64,000 nt of DNA from Marilutibacter chinensis (GCF_021725675.1 NZ_JAKJPO010000005.1:218965-282964), one strand, 5' to 3'. Positions 23,891 to 34,116 are shown, numbered from the stretch's first letter. Program-made: numbers and translations. Notes: generated by a model not told the origin, from the sequence alone.

Positions 23891-24291
23891 CGGACTGCTG
23901 TGCAGCGCGATACGCACCCCTCGCGTGCCGCTGAGACCACACCGGAAAACCGGGGCCGGACTGCTTCTTCCGCAATCGGAAAAGACCGGTGCCCGATCGT
24001 CGTGGGACATGACGGTCTTGTTCCGGAAACGCCGCTTTGCGTCACAGATGGCACGTCTGGTGCGCTCACGGTCAACTTGACGTGCGGCTGTGGTGAAACC
24101 GTACCGGGCGGAATGAATGCAACTAGAGCGCGTCAAGCGCTTTGGAGTGTTCCAGCGCCGGGGCCGCCAGGCGCCACGTCATGTCGGCGCCGCTTCGAAC
24201 TCCAATCACAAGCGAAGGTTATGCGAGTGATGGCGTCAAAAAAAGAAGCCTCGTCTGGAGCTCATTCCTCACACGTCCTCATGGATGACCT
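23891..24291. other. Gap without a recognised gene upstream of the carbohydrate-enzyme island
   Basis: About 400 bases between the RND relic and the first island gene. Open frames here are short and carry no family features. It presumably holds the promoter for the island genes. Less GC-rich stretches (24180-24260, including a run of seven A from 24238) occur close to the start codon. I see no clear operator. Confidence 0.4.
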
Positions 24292-26529
24292 ATGAAAACG
24301 CAAATCTCCACGACCCTCGCCGTGTTGTTTCTGCTGCCGCTCTTGCCTCTGTCCGCGATCGCGCAGGCCCACGCCGGATTGGACCTGGTCCGCGACACCG
24401 TGATCACGACCAACGGCATGAACTTCACCACGGGCGCCTACGGCACCAGCATGAACGGCCAGAGCTTCCAGCAGGAAGGGCTGGTGACGTTCAAGGGCTA
24501 TCAGTACGCGGCCTACTGGGACGATTCCGGCGCCCTTGGAATCGGCCGTCGTGCGCTTCCGGACGGCGACTGGGAAACCCTCGTCTTCGACGACTACAGC
24601 ATCAACCACAACGACGCGCACAACGTCAACGTGGTCGGCATCAGCCCGGAGGATGGGACCATCCATCTCTCGTTCAACCACCACAACAGCCCGTTGCGTC
24701 ACCGTCGGTCGGTTCCCGGCCTGGCCACCGACCCCGAGAACTTTGCATGGACGCAGAACAACTTCGGCCCGATCCGTTCGGAGCTCGTGCCGGGCATGAC
24801 CATCACGCCCGACGTCACCTACCCACTCTTTTTCACCAGCCCCCAGGGCAAGCTCCAGTTCGTGTTCCGGCTGGGCGGTTCGGGCAGCGGCGACTGGCAT
24901 TTCTACGAGTACGGCGCCACCGGCTGGAAATATGTCGGCATGCTCTTTTCCCGGCTGGGCAGCTACGCCGGCAAGGGCCGCCGGTGCGCCTATCCCAACC
25001 CGTTCCGCTATGACCGGAACGGCCGCCTGCACGTCACCTGGAGTTGGCGCGAGGACGGCACCAGCCTCAACGGCAACCATGACCTCGGTTACGCCTACAG
25101 CGACGACTACGGCCGTACCTGGAAGAACAACGACGGTGCCGTCATGGTCACCCTCGACGGCACCAACAATCTGGAAAACGCCATCAAGGTCACCACCCCC
25201 GGGCACGTGGCCTACCCCATCGCCTACAACCGCGGCTACATGAACACCACGACCCAGACCGTGGATTCCAAGGGGCGTGTGCACGTGGTCGCCTGGCGTC
25301 TGCCCGATGACGGCTCGCCGTCCAATCCGGTGAACTTGAACGACTGGCGCTATTTCCACTATTGGCGCGACACCGATGGCACCTGGACCGAGACGCAACT
25401 GCCGTTCTTCGGACGCAAGCCCCAGCTCGTGCTCGACGACTCGGGCCGAATGCATGTCGTCTTCGGCAGCGGCAGCGACCTCAACTACCAGCCCGTCGAT
25501 CCCGGCGCGACGCTCACCATTGCCACATCCACGGAAGCCGGCGGATGGTCCGACTGGACGATCGCCGAGGGAGTGACAGGCCGCACCTACCATGGCGAGG
25601 TCCTGCTGGACATGGGGCGCTGGTATGCAGAAGGGGTCCTCACCGCCTATTACCAGCAAAAACCGGGCATTGCCGGTGCGGGCTCATCCTTGCGCGCGAT
25701 TGATTTCATTCCAGCCGGCGGCGACGGCCTGCCGCCCCCGGCCAACAGGATCGAGCTCACCGCCAGCGACATCTGGGACCAGACCAGTTTTGCCGCCGGC
25801 GGACACTGGAGCGATGGTCGAACCCCCCACGCCGACGGGGCCTACGTCGTGGACGGTCTGGATCTGCGCACGCCGAGCAGCGGCACCAGCCACATCTTCG
25901 GCGGCGATTCGCTGCTGCTCCATAACGGTGGCCGCCTCCTCATGCGCACCACCTCGCAGGGCGGGGTCACGGTGCACGACCTGCGATCCGACGACGGCGT
26001 GGTGACGCTGGCTCTGAACGGCGCCTTCACGCTGGCGGGCGCACTCACACTGGAAGCCGGCGGACTCGAGGTGAACCCGGCCACGTCCAATCGCACGCTG
26101 ACGATCGCCTCGAGAATCGACGGCCCGGGTGCATTGACCATCGACATGGCGGACGCGATGGATCACACCATGCTGACCAACGCCGCCAACACCTACTCGG
26201 GCGGCACGATTGTCTCGGCCGGTACGTTGCGCGCCCATGCCGACCACGCCCTAGGCGCGGGCGACGTGACCGTCGCCAGCGGCGCCAGGCTCCGGCTCGC
26301 GCAGGGCGCCGTGCATGACTACGTCGCAGACGATGCGTTGCTGGTCGTCGGCAGCACTGCCAGCGTGGAGCTCGCCTACATCGGAAACGACATCGTCGGC
26401 GCGCTCTCGCTCGACGGCGGCGCCAGCTTCGTTGCGCCCGGCGAGTGGGGCGCTGTCGGATCGGGTGCTGCCAATACCTCCAGCCGTTTCACCGGCACCG
26501 GTCTGCTGTGGGTCGTCGGCGGCGAGTAG
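24292..26529 (+). CDS. Secreted BNR_4-type beta-propeller enzyme, possible polysaccharide lyase, with C-terminal PATR-like module
   Basis: 745 residues. A signal peptide (MKTQISTTLAVLFLLPLLPL...AQA) precedes a propeller of about 440 residues resembling BNR_4 (PF15892), a family that includes ulvan lyases of PL24/PL25. H110 (NHNDAHNVNVVGIS) and H130/H131 (IHLSFNHHN) stand where those lyases keep catalytic histidines; one Asp box (SDDYGRTW, 270-277) is visible. From about 485 a separate beta-rich module follows, with an autotransporter-associated strand repeat (NTYSGGTIVSAGTLRAHADH) and an ending GEWGAVGSGAANTSSRFTG. The same module ends the next protein. Substrate unknown; sialidase is unlikely. 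Confidence 0.75.
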   Translation: MKTQISTTLAVLFLLPLLPLSAIAQAHAGLDLVRDTVITTNGMNFTTGAYGTSMNGQSFQQEGLVTFKGYQYAAYWDDSGALGIGRRALPDGDWETLVFDDYSINHNDAHNVNVVGISPEDGTIHLSFNHHNSPLRHRRSVPGLATDPENFAWTQNNFGPIRSELVPGMTITPDVTYPLFFTSPQGKLQFVFRLGGSGSGDWHFYEYGATGWKYVGMLFSRLGSYAGKGRRCAYPNPFRYDRNGRLHVTWSWREDGTSLNGNHDLGYAYSDDYGRTWKNNDGAVMVTLDGTNNLENAIKVTTPGHVAYPIAYNRGYMNTTTQTVDSKGRVHVVAWRLPDDGSPSNPVNLNDWRYFHYWRDTDGTWTETQLPFFGRKPQLVLDDSGRMHVVFGSGSDLNYQPVDPGATLTIATSTEAGGWSDWTIAEGVTGRTYHGEVLLDMGRWYAEGVLTAYYQQKPGIAGAGSSLRAIDFIPAGGDGLPPPANRIELTASDIWDQTSFAAGGHWSDGRTPHADGAYVVDGLDLRTPSSGTSHIFGGDSLLLHNGGRLLMRTTSQGGVTVHDLRSDDGVVTLALNGAFTLAGALTLEAGGLEVNPATSNRTLTIASRIDGPGALTIDMADAMDHTMLTNAANTYSGGTIVSAGTLRAHADHALGAGDVTVASGARLRLAQGAVHDYVADDALLVVGSTASVELAYIGNDIVGALSLDGGASFVAPGEWGAVGSGAANTSSRFTGTGLLWVVGGE

Positions 26530-26607
26530 GCCGGTCGTCGCATACGCGTTCGCGCGTCGGCCACGCCTTGTGGCCGCGCGTACCAATCCGCTGCCACCCT
26601 CTACAAG

Positions 26608-29112
26608 ATGGGGCTCTCTGAGATGGAACATATCGACTTTCCGTGCATCGACGTTCACGCGAGACCGGCTGTCGGGTTCACAAAGCGGGAAAGCGGGACG
26701 CCGCTGGGCTGCCTTCTCCTATGGATCGTTCTTCTCAGCGTCCTGCCGAGTGCGGGACTTGCGGCGAACTTCACCCGGGGAACTTCGATGGCCACCCGGT
26801 ACGGCGTTCACGAAATATCGCTCACTGGAAATGGCGGGGTCGCCAATCCCTTCGACACGATCGCCACGGTGACGTTCACGCCTCCGTCCGGGCCCGCGAA
26901 CGCGGTCACGGTGCATGCCTTCCATGACGGAGGCAACGTCTGGAGAGCCCGGGTCTATGTCAGCGAAACCGGTGCCTGGACATGGCGATCCAGCTCGTCA
27001 GAAGCCGGGCTCAACGCCAGGAATGGCTCGTTCTCCGCCGCCGCGTCCACGCTTCGCGGCAAGCTCGGCAGGCATCCCGCCGACCCGAAGGCCTGGGCCA
27101 CCGACGATGGGCGTTGGTTTCTTAATACGTCCGACACCGCCTATTACCTGTTCAATCCCGGGGCCGACGACTGGCAGCGGTTCGTGGCCGATGACTGGAA
27201 CCTGGGAGTCACTTCCCTGCGCGCCAACCTCGCTGGCGCGCTCCGCCAGTTCGAGAAGCAGCAGGCTTCAGACGGCTGGGACCGCATCTTTGCCAATGGC
27301 GCCCACGACACCCTCAACCTGGCTGCCCTTCAAACCGACGACACGCGGTTGGAGTGGATGCTCAACAACTATCCGAGCCTCTACGTGCAGCTCATCGTCA
27401 CGCCGGAACCCAACCGCGGCTGGGGCAGGGACGAGAACTTCTGGGTCGGCCTGACCCAGGCGCAGCGTAGGCGCTTCATGCGAAACGTTGTCGCTCGCTA
27501 CGCGGCGTGGCCGCAGATCTTCTGGCTGGTCACCAACGACGCCTTCCACGGCAGCGCATTTCCCAACAACAACGCCATGGTTACCGAGATCGGCAGCTAT
27601 CTCGCCGCCAATGATCCGTGGAAGCACAAGAGCCTGCGCTCCTCCGGCCGCAACCGTGGCGAGCCCTTCTACTACACCTCGGCCTCGTGGGTGAACTACA
27701 TCCACCTCGAAACCGCCACTGCCCTCTCGGCCAACCAGGTGGACAGCTACGCAAGCGCGCCGAAGCATGTTTTCGACGGTGAGGACTGGTACGAGGGAGA
27801 GGCGTCGATCACCAACGACGCCTACTTCTTCCGCCGGCTGTTCTGGGCCTGGATCCTTTCCGGAGCCTCCGCGAACTACGGAGGCCACTGGAACGCCATC
27901 GTTCCCTACACGAGCACGGCCTTCACCGGTCTGAATGACGTGGTCCACATCAAGGAATTCTTTGCCAGCAACGAGATCGAGCTGGCGGGGTTCGTGTCGG
28001 CCGATTCCAGGGTCACCGGCCCGGCCGACTCCAGGAGGGTCCAGGCCATGCGCAAGCCGGACGACTCGGCGTTCGTCATGTACCACCCCAATGCCGGCTC
28101 GGACGGCGGCGGTGCAGCGCTCGCCACTGGCACCGCCAGCCTTACCGTCACCAGCCTCCCGGCCGGCACCTACGACCTTCGCTGGGTGCGCGCCGACGAC
28201 GGCGTGTCCATCGATGTCGCCGGCTTCGTGCATGGCGGAGGCAACCGGCTACTCACCGCGCCATGGGCCGGCAAGGATGTCATCGCCTATCTGCGAATCG
28301 CCGGCGCTTCTCCGGGCCCCCGGATCGATCTCTTCGCCAGCGACGTCTGGGACCAGAGCGGCTTTACCAGTGGCGCGCACTGGAGCGATGGCCGGGTTCC
28401 GCATGCCGGTGCAGCTTACGTTGTCGGCGATCTCGATCTGCGTACTCCTCCCGGCACTTCCAGTCATGCCTTCAAGGGTGACTCGCTCACGCTGCAGAAG
28501 GACGGCAGGCTGTTGATGCGCACGACAGGGCCCGGCATCGTCACCGTTGGCGACCTGCGTAGCAACGGCGGCGCGCTCGCGCCTGCGTTGAACGGCCACT
28601 TCACTCTTGCCGGTGGACTGGAACTCCAGGCTGGCGGACTGCAGGTGACGACCTCCACCAGCACCCGCACGCTCACGATCAAGTCGCGTGTCATCGGTGC
28701 CGGCGGGCTGACCGTCGCCGCTCTCAACCCAGGCAACCATGTCATCCTCGACAACGCCGCCAACGGCTATGCCGGCGGCACGATCGTCTCCAGCGGCCTG
28801 CTTCGCGCCCACGCCGATGGCGCCCTCGGCACGGGCGATGTGATCGTGGCCGACGGCGCCGCTCTGCAACTCGCGCAAGGCAGTGCTCACGACTACATCG
28901 ACGATGACGCCATCGTGGCCGTCGCCGGGACCGGCATGATCCTTCTCGACTTCAGCGGTGTCGACACCATCGCCGAACTCTCGCTCGACGGCGGCGTCAC
29001 CTACGTTGCCGCGGGGGAATGGGGGGCGATCGGTTCCGGAGCGGCCAACACTACCGGTCGTCTCTCCGGTGTCGGCCGACTGCGAGTCGGCGCTGCCTTC
29101 CAGGGCCAATGA
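26608..29112 (+). CDS. Secreted DUF5060/DUF4038 apiosidase-like (GH140-type) glycoside hydrolase with C-terminal PATR-like module
   Basis: 834 residues from ATG at 26608 (26623 is possible); the signal segment GCLLLWIVLLSVLPSAGLAA begins after about 33 residues, an unusually long leader. A DUF5060 domain (ATVTFTPPSGPANAV, ARVYVSETGAWTW) precedes a TIM barrel of the apiosidase-like DUF4038 type (DDGRWFLNTSDTAYYLFN, FWLVTNDAFHGSAF, VFDGEDWYEGEAS, FFRRLFWAWILSGASANYGG), then a small beta domain. From about 570 the C-terminal module is roughly 60% like that of the preceding protein. It probably releases a side-chain sugar in the same polysaccharide pathway. The exact substrate is not readable. 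Confidence 0.8.
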   Translation: MGLSEMEHIDFPCIDVHARPAVGFTKRESGTPLGCLLLWIVLLSVLPSAGLAANFTRGTSMATRYGVHEISLTGNGGVANPFDTIATVTFTPPSGPANAVTVHAFHDGGNVWRARVYVSETGAWTWRSSSSEAGLNARNGSFSAAASTLRGKLGRHPADPKAWATDDGRWFLNTSDTAYYLFNPGADDWQRFVADDWNLGVTSLRANLAGALRQFEKQQASDGWDRIFANGAHDTLNLAALQTDDTRLEWMLNNYPSLYVQLIVTPEPNRGWGRDENFWVGLTQAQRRRFMRNVVARYAAWPQIFWLVTNDAFHGSAFPNNNAMVTEIGSYLAANDPWKHKSLRSSGRNRGEPFYYTSASWVNYIHLETATALSANQVDSYASAPKHVFDGEDWYEGEASITNDAYFFRRLFWAWILSGASANYGGHWNAIVPYTSTAFTGLNDVVHIKEFFASNEIELAGFVSADSRVTGPADSRRVQAMRKPDDSAFVMYHPNAGSDGGGAALATGTASLTVTSLPAGTYDLRWVRADDGVSIDVAGFVHGGGNRLLTAPWAGKDVIAYLRIAGASPGPRIDLFASDVWDQSGFTSGAHWSDGRVPHAGAAYVVGDLDLRTPPGTSSHAFKGDSLTLQKDGRLLMRTTGPGIVTVGDLRSNGGALAPALNGHFTLAGGLELQAGGLQVTTSTSTRTLTIKSRVIGAGGLTVAALNPGNHVILDNAANGYAGGTIVSSGLLRAHADGALGTGDVIVADGAALQLAQGSAHDYIDDDAIVAVAGTGMILLDFSGVDTIAELSLDGGVTYVAAGEWGAIGSGAANTTGRLSGVGRLRVGAAFQGQ

Positions 29113-29180
29113 ACCGGCTGGCGTCGGCTTTCGTGTGGAGCCGGACTCCTGTCGAGAAAGAAATCCGCCGAGGGAATTCC

Positions 29181-30671
29181 ATGAACAGCAGAAATTTCGT
29201 TCTTCTGGCACTGCTTCTGAATCTGCTCTACACGCCAGGTGCGCATGCAAGGGTCTCCTTTCAGAACTCTGGCACGTACGTTACGCGAGCCTCCGTCGAT
29301 GCGGGCTCCCCGATCGCGATATACAGCGGATTCGTTGCCTCCGAGAACGTCTCCGGCGTGAAGGTCAGGCTGGAGATCCGCAAGGTGTCGGAGTCCGGGA
29401 CCATCAGCTCCGATGCGCTCGTGGTAAACGAGTTCCCGAACGAGAGCTTTGTTGCCGGCCAGCCCAGGACGTACAAGTCGTCCTACCTCATTCCAGGTAC
29501 GGCCGGACCCGGGAAGTACGCCCTGGCTGCGTTCCTGGAGAGTTCGACTTCCGGAGCCACGCTGTACTCCCGCACTGCCGTAACCTCGAAGAACAGCTTC
29601 ATGGTGGTCAATCAGCAGCATGCCGCCTACGTGCGGGGGATCAACATCATGGACATGGGGATCGCCCCCTCGGCTCTGCCAGGCGTTCACGGCGTCAACT
29701 ACACCAGGCCGACGTTTGCAAGCCTCCAGATCCTGAAGAACAGAGGCCTGGACGTTGTCCGCCTGCCCTTCCTGTGGGAGCGGGCGCAGCACGCCCTTGG
29801 TGGTCCCCTGGATCCTGGTTACATGGGCCTTCTCATCCAGACATTGAAGGATTGCCGGGCGGCGGGGCTGAAGGCCATCGTGGACATGCACAACTACGCG
29901 AGGTACACCGACGATGAAGGAAAGAAGTACTTCGGCGCTCCGGGTGGGCCGACACGCGAACAGTATGGCGACGCATGGGCAAGGATATCGGCTTTCATCA
30001 GGTCAGACGCCGATGCCTACCATGCGGTGTACGCGTACGACATCATGAACGAGCCGCATCATCCGGCCGGAAGCTCCGGGCTGACCGGGGCGCAGATCTG
30101 GGAACAGTATGCTCAAGCGGCGGTATCGGCGATTCGCGCCACCGGAGACACGAAGCTCATTCACGTTGAAGGCTACGCATTCTCTTCGGCCAGTCGTTGG
30201 CCCAGCCAGCACGCGACGCCGTTCATCGTAGACCCCGCAAGCAACGTCATGTATCAGGCACACCTGTACCTGGACAACGACTCAAGCGGCACGTATTCGC
30301 TCGCATTCGATGAGGAAGAAGCGTTGTCCATTGCCCAAGGGCATGCATCCGTCGGCGCTCGTGCGGTGGCGCGTCTCAAGAATTTTTCGGACTGGTGCAC
30401 TCAGTTCGACCAGCGCTGTTTTCTGGGTGAGTTTGGCTGGCCGGGCGCTCACTTCGTCGGCGCTGCGGATGCCCGGAAGTGGAACCATGCAGGAGATGAC
30501 CTCATGAGCTTCATGGACGCCGTGGAAATGGGCGGAACCCTGTGGGCCACCGGCTCATGGCTGACCGAGGATGGGAACATCCTGAACGCGTATGTTCTTC
30601 CCAGAGACGGTCATTCCTTCAAGGCACTTTCACCATCGGAGGTTCTGGAAAACCACCGCGGACGGCCCTGA
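29181..30671 (+). CDS. Secreted GH5-family glycoside hydrolase (endoglucanase-like)
   Basis: 496 residues from ATG at 29181. A signal peptide (NFVLLALLLNLLYTPGAHA) is followed by an N-terminal beta domain of about 140 residues and a GH5-like TIM barrel. GH5 signatures: YVRGINIMDMG, GLDVVRLPFLWERAQ, AIVDMHNYARY, acid/base E291 in YDIMNEPHH, and nucleophile E417 in CFLGEFGWPG. It probably cleaves a beta-glucan or related backbone outside the cell. It lacks the PATR-like module of its two upstream neighbours. Gaps of 69-78 bases suggest one operon of three extracellular enzymes. Confidence 0.9.
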   Translation: MNSRNFVLLALLLNLLYTPGAHARVSFQNSGTYVTRASVDAGSPIAIYSGFVASENVSGVKVRLEIRKVSESGTISSDALVVNEFPNESFVAGQPRTYKSSYLIPGTAGPGKYALAAFLESSTSGATLYSRTAVTSKNSFMVVNQQHAAYVRGINIMDMGIAPSALPGVHGVNYTRPTFASLQILKNRGLDVVRLPFLWERAQHALGGPLDPGYMGLLIQTLKDCRAAGLKAIVDMHNYARYTDDEGKKYFGAPGGPTREQYGDAWARISAFIRSDADAYHAVYAYDIMNEPHHPAGSSGLTGAQIWEQYAQAAVSAIRATGDTKLIHVEGYAFSSASRWPSQHATPFIVDPASNVMYQAHLYLDNDSSGTYSLAFDEEEALSIAQGHASVGARAVARLKNFSDWCTQFDQRCFLGEFGWPGAHFVGAADARKWNHAGDDLMSFMDAVEMGGTLWATGSWLTEDGNILNAYVLPRDGHSFKALSPSEVLENHRGRP

Positions 30672-30862
30672 AATCGCCAGGTAGGAAGTGCGCCATCGGG
30701 ACCGATGGTCGCGACCCGCCACCCGCCCGCCGGGCTCGAACCCTCGTTCCGCCCGCTCATCCCGCGCGCATGCGCGACATCTGAAAGCGGAAGACGAATG
30801 GATGAGGGACAGGAAACGAGAGGACACGGCGTGCTCCTTCCCGTTTCCCGCTCCTCACCCCC

Positions 30863-33800
30863 TCAGCCGTGCTGCGGTGCCGGTGCAGCCCCGCCCGGCG
30901 CCTCGTCGGCGACATGCTGTGCCGAGTGGTCGCGCGCCAGGTACAGGTAGAAGGCCGGCAGCACGAACAGGGTGAACAGCGTGCCGATGGTCATGCCCGA
31001 GACGATCACCACGCCCATCGAGAAACGCGAAGCGGCACCCGGGCCGCTGGCCATCAACAGCGGGATCATCGCGAACACCAGCGCGGCGGTGGTCATCAGC
31101 ACCGGGCGCAGGCGGATGCCGGTGGCCTCTTCGATCGCCTCGCGCTTGGACATGCCCTGCTCGATCTGCAGCTTGTTGGCGAACTCCACGATCAGGATGC
31201 CGTGCTTGGAGATCACGCCCACCAGCGTCACCAGGCCGACCTGGGTATAGATGTTGATGCTCATCCCCGGGAACGCCTCGATGCCGCTGAAGCTCAGGAT
31301 ATTGGCGACCAGGGCCAGGACATTGAGCACCAGCAGCGCGCCGCAGATCGCCATCGGCACGGTCAGCAGCATGATCAGGGCGTCGCGGAAGCTCTCGAAC
31401 TGCGCCGACAGCACCAGGAAGATCACGATCAGCGCCAGTCCCATCGTGACCAGCATCGCCGCGCCTTCCTGCTTGAACTGGCGCGACTCGCCGGCGTAGT
31501 CGACGCTGTAGCCCTGCGGCAGCACATCGTTCGCGGCTTCCTCGAGGATGCCCAGCGCCTCGCCCTTGCTGACGCCCGGACGCGGCGCGAAGGTGATCGC
31601 CACCGCGTTCAGCTGCTGGAAGCGCTTGAGCGACTGCGGCTGCGTGCTCTCCCTCAGCGTCACCACGGTCGACAGCGGGATCAGCTCGCCGTCGCGGGTG
31701 CGGGTGTAGTAGTTCTCCAGATCGCTGGCGTTGAGGCGATCGCTGCGCTGCACCTGCGGGATCACACGATACGACCGGTTCTGCATCGCGAAGCGGTTGG
31801 TATAGCCGCCCGACAGCAGCGCCGCCATGTCGGCCGCCAGCGTCCGCATCTCGATGCCCAGCGAGGCCGCCTTGTCGCGGTCGATGCTGACGTCGATGCG
31901 CGGCTTGTCGATCTTCAGGTCCTTGTCGAGGAAGATGAAGCGCTTGCTCGCGTAGGCCCGCTCCAGGATCGCGTCGGCCAGCTCCGACAGCTGGCTGAGC
32001 TCGCCGACGCCGCCGATCACGAACTCGCCGCCGCCGTCGCCGCCGGCACTCGGCAGCGAGGGCGGGACCAGGGCGAACACGTTCAGGCCGGTGACCTGGC
32101 TCATCTGCGGCTGCAGGGTCTGCTGCAGCACCTGGTTGGTCGAGCGGTCGCGCTCGCTCCACGGCTTGAGCACGAAGCCGGCCATCGCCTGCGGGCTGGC
32201 GCCGCCGCCACCGCCGCCGAAGCCGCCGTTGAACAGGAAGTAGCCGTCGACCTCGGGCACGGTCTTGGAGATCGCGGTGATCTCTTCGGTATAGCGTTCC
32301 ACGTAGTCGAGGGTCGCGTAGGGGTCGGCGCTGGCGATCGAGAAGATGAAACCCTCGTCCTCCAGCGGCGCCGGTTCCTTCGGCGCGAGGATGTACAGGA
32401 AGATGCAGGAGACGAACGTGATCGCGCCGAACACCGCGAGCACCGACTTGGTCTCCAGCGCGCCGTGCAGCCGGCGCTGGTAGCTGAGGCGCAGCTTCTC
32501 GAACTTCTCGTCCAGCCAGTTCTCGAGCCTGCCCTTCGGATGCTCGGGGTCGTGCGCCTTGAGGATCTTCGCGCTCATCATCGGCGACAGGGTCAGCGCG
32601 ATCACGCCGGACAGCAGCACCGAACCTGCAAGGGTGAAGGCGAACTCGGTGAACAGCACGCCGGTCAAGCCGCCCTGGAAGCCGATCGGTATGTATACCG
32701 CGACCAGGGTCGTGGTCATCGCGACCACGGGCCAGGCCAGTTCGCGCGCGCCCTTGAGCGCGGCGGCGTGCGGCTGCATGCCCTCCTCGATGTGACGGTG
32801 GATGTTCTCCAGCACGATGATCGCGTCGTCGACGACGATGCCGATCGCCAGCACCATCGCCAGCAGGGTCAGCAGGTTGATGGTGAAGCCCATCAGCAGC
32901 ATCAGGAACAGCGCGCCGACCAGCGACAGCGGTACCGTCACCGCCGGGATCAGCACGCTGCGCAGCGAACCCAGGAACAGGAAGATCACCACGATCACGA
33001 TGATCACCGCTTCGACGATCGTGCTGACCACCTCGTCGATGGCCTCCTGGATCGACTCGGTGCTGTCGTACGGGATCGTGCCCTTGATGCCCTGCGGCAG
33101 CTGCGGGACGATCTGCTCGTCCCACAGTGCGCGCACCTCCTTGATCACGTCCAGCGAGTTGGCGTCGGGCGCGACGTAGACGCCGACGAAGGTCGCCGCC
33201 TCGCCGTTCATCCGCACCGACGTGCCGTAGCTCTCCGACCCCAGCACCACGTCGGCGACGTCGCCCAGGCGGACGATCGCGCCGTCTTCCTCGCGGATCA
33301 CCAGCTGGCGGAACTCCTCCGGCGTGCGCAGATCGGTCTCCGCGGTCATGTCGATCGCGACCATCTGGCCCTTGGTCGAGCCGACCGCGGCCAGCACGTT
33401 GTTCGACTGCAGCGCGTTGGACACGTCGCTGGCGGTGATCTGCAGCGCGGTCATCCGGTCGGGTTTGAGCCACACGCGCATCGCGAAGGTGCCGGCGCCG
33501 AGGATCTCGGCGCGCTGCACGCCCTGCACGGTGACCAGCTTGGGCTGGATCACCCGGGTCAGATAATCGGTGATCTGGTTGTTGTTGAGCGTCTCGCTGG
33601 CGAAGGACAGGTACATCGCCGCGATCTGCTGGCCCTGTTGCAGGTCGATCACCGGGTCTTCGGACTCCGGCGGCAGCTCGCCCCGCATCTTGTTGACCTT
33701 GGCCGCGATCTGGGTGAGCGCCTCGTTCGGGTCCTGGTCCAGGCGGATGTAGGCCTGGATGGTGCTGACCCCGGCCGCGCTGGTCGAGGTCATGTAGTCG

Positions 33801-34030
33801 ATGCCCTCGGCGCTGGCGATCTCGCGTTCCAGCGGGGTGGTGATGAAACCTTCGATCAGGTCGGCGTCGGCACCGAAATAGGTGGTGCTGACGTTGATCA
33901 CTGCGTTGCGCAGCTCCGGGTACTGACGCACGTTCAGCTCGCTGTAGGCGCGCAGGCCGAACAACAGGATGAACAGGTTGAGGACGATCGCCAGGACCGG
34001 CTTGTTGATGAAGATGTCGGTGAATTTCAT
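30863..34030 (-). CDS. RND (HAE1/AcrB-like) inner-membrane efflux pump
   Basis: 1055 residues from ATG at 34030 (MKFTDIFINKPVLAIVLN). Twelve membrane segments with two large periplasmic loops; the proton-relay pair is in IGIVVDDAIIVLENI (TM4 Asp-Asp) with Lys in TM10 (SKHGILIVEFANK). A Gly-rich stretch (FGGGGGGA) lies in the second loop. It partners with the adaptor encoded just upstream and requires an outer-membrane factor not encoded in the window. Proton-driven export of toxic compounds is likely; the substrate is unknown. Confidence 0.95.
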   Translation of the reverse strand: MKFTDIFINKPVLAIVLNLFILLFGLRAYSELNVRQYPELRNAVINVSTTYFGADADLIEGFITTPLEREIASAEGIDYMTSTSAAGVSTIQAYIRLDQDPNEALTQIAAKVNKMRGELPPESEDPVIDLQQGQQIAAMYLSFASETLNNNQITDYLTRVIQPKLVTVQGVQRAEILGAGTFAMRVWLKPDRMTALQITASDVSNALQSNNVLAAVGSTKGQMVAIDMTAETDLRTPEEFRQLVIREEDGAIVRLGDVADVVLGSESYGTSVRMNGEAATFVGVYVAPDANSLDVIKEVRALWDEQIVPQLPQGIKGTIPYDSTESIQEAIDEVVSTIVEAVIIVIVVIFLFLGSLRSVLIPAVTVPLSLVGALFLMLLMGFTINLLTLLAMVLAIGIVVDDAIIVLENIHRHIEEGMQPHAAALKGARELAWPVVAMTTTLVAVYIPIGFQGGLTGVLFTEFAFTLAGSVLLSGVIALTLSPMMSAKILKAHDPEHPKGRLENWLDEKFEKLRLSYQRRLHGALETKSVLAVFGAITFVSCIFLYILAPKEPAPLEDEGFIFSIASADPYATLDYVERYTEEITAISKTVPEVDGYFLFNGGFGGGGGGASPQAMAGFVLKPWSERDRSTNQVLQQTLQPQMSQVTGLNVFALVPPSLPSAGGDGGGEFVIGGVGELSQLSELADAILERAYASKRFIFLDKDLKIDKPRIDVSIDRDKAASLGIEMRTLAADMAALLSGGYTNRFAMQNRSYRVIPQVQRSDRLNASDLENYYTRTRDGELIPLSTVVTLRESTQPQSLKRFQQLNAVAITFAPRPGVSKGEALGILEEAANDVLPQGYSVDYAGESRQFKQEGAAMLVTMGLALIVIFLVLSAQFESFRDALIMLLTVPMAICGALLVLNVLALVANILSFSGIEAFPGMSINIYTQVGLVTLVGVISKHGILIVEFANKLQIEQGMSKREAIEEATGIRLRPVLMTTAALVFAMIPLLMASGPGAASRFSMGVVIVSGMTIGTLFTLFVLPAFYLYLARDHSAQHVADEAPGGAAPAPQHG

Positions 34031-34040
34031 CGCTGGGCTT

Positions 34041-34116
34041 CTCCCTCCCTCCCGCGGACGGGAGAGGGTTTCGCTTGTGTCCCTGTCCCGCATGCGGGGA
34101 AGGGCTGGGGTGGGGG
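34041..34116. repeat. Paired CCTCCCG/CGGGAGAG and GTCCCGC/GCGGGGA hairpins
   Basis: Two successive hairpins (CCTCCCGCGGACGGGAGAGG and TCCCGCATGCGGGGA) followed by GGCTGGGGTGGGGG lie between the adaptor gene and the pump gene. The first resembles the element between atpD and atpC, so it belongs to the same dispersed repeat type. It sits inside the probable operon. The rest of the 218-base gap shows no gene. Confidence 0.55.

Noticed and set aside
24292-26529. Sialidase (neuraminidase) from the BNR/Asp-box motif
   Set aside because: Only one Asp box is visible and the sialidase Arg triad context was not found. The NHNDAHNVNVVGIS and HLSFNHH motifs fit BNR_4 lyase-like proteins better.
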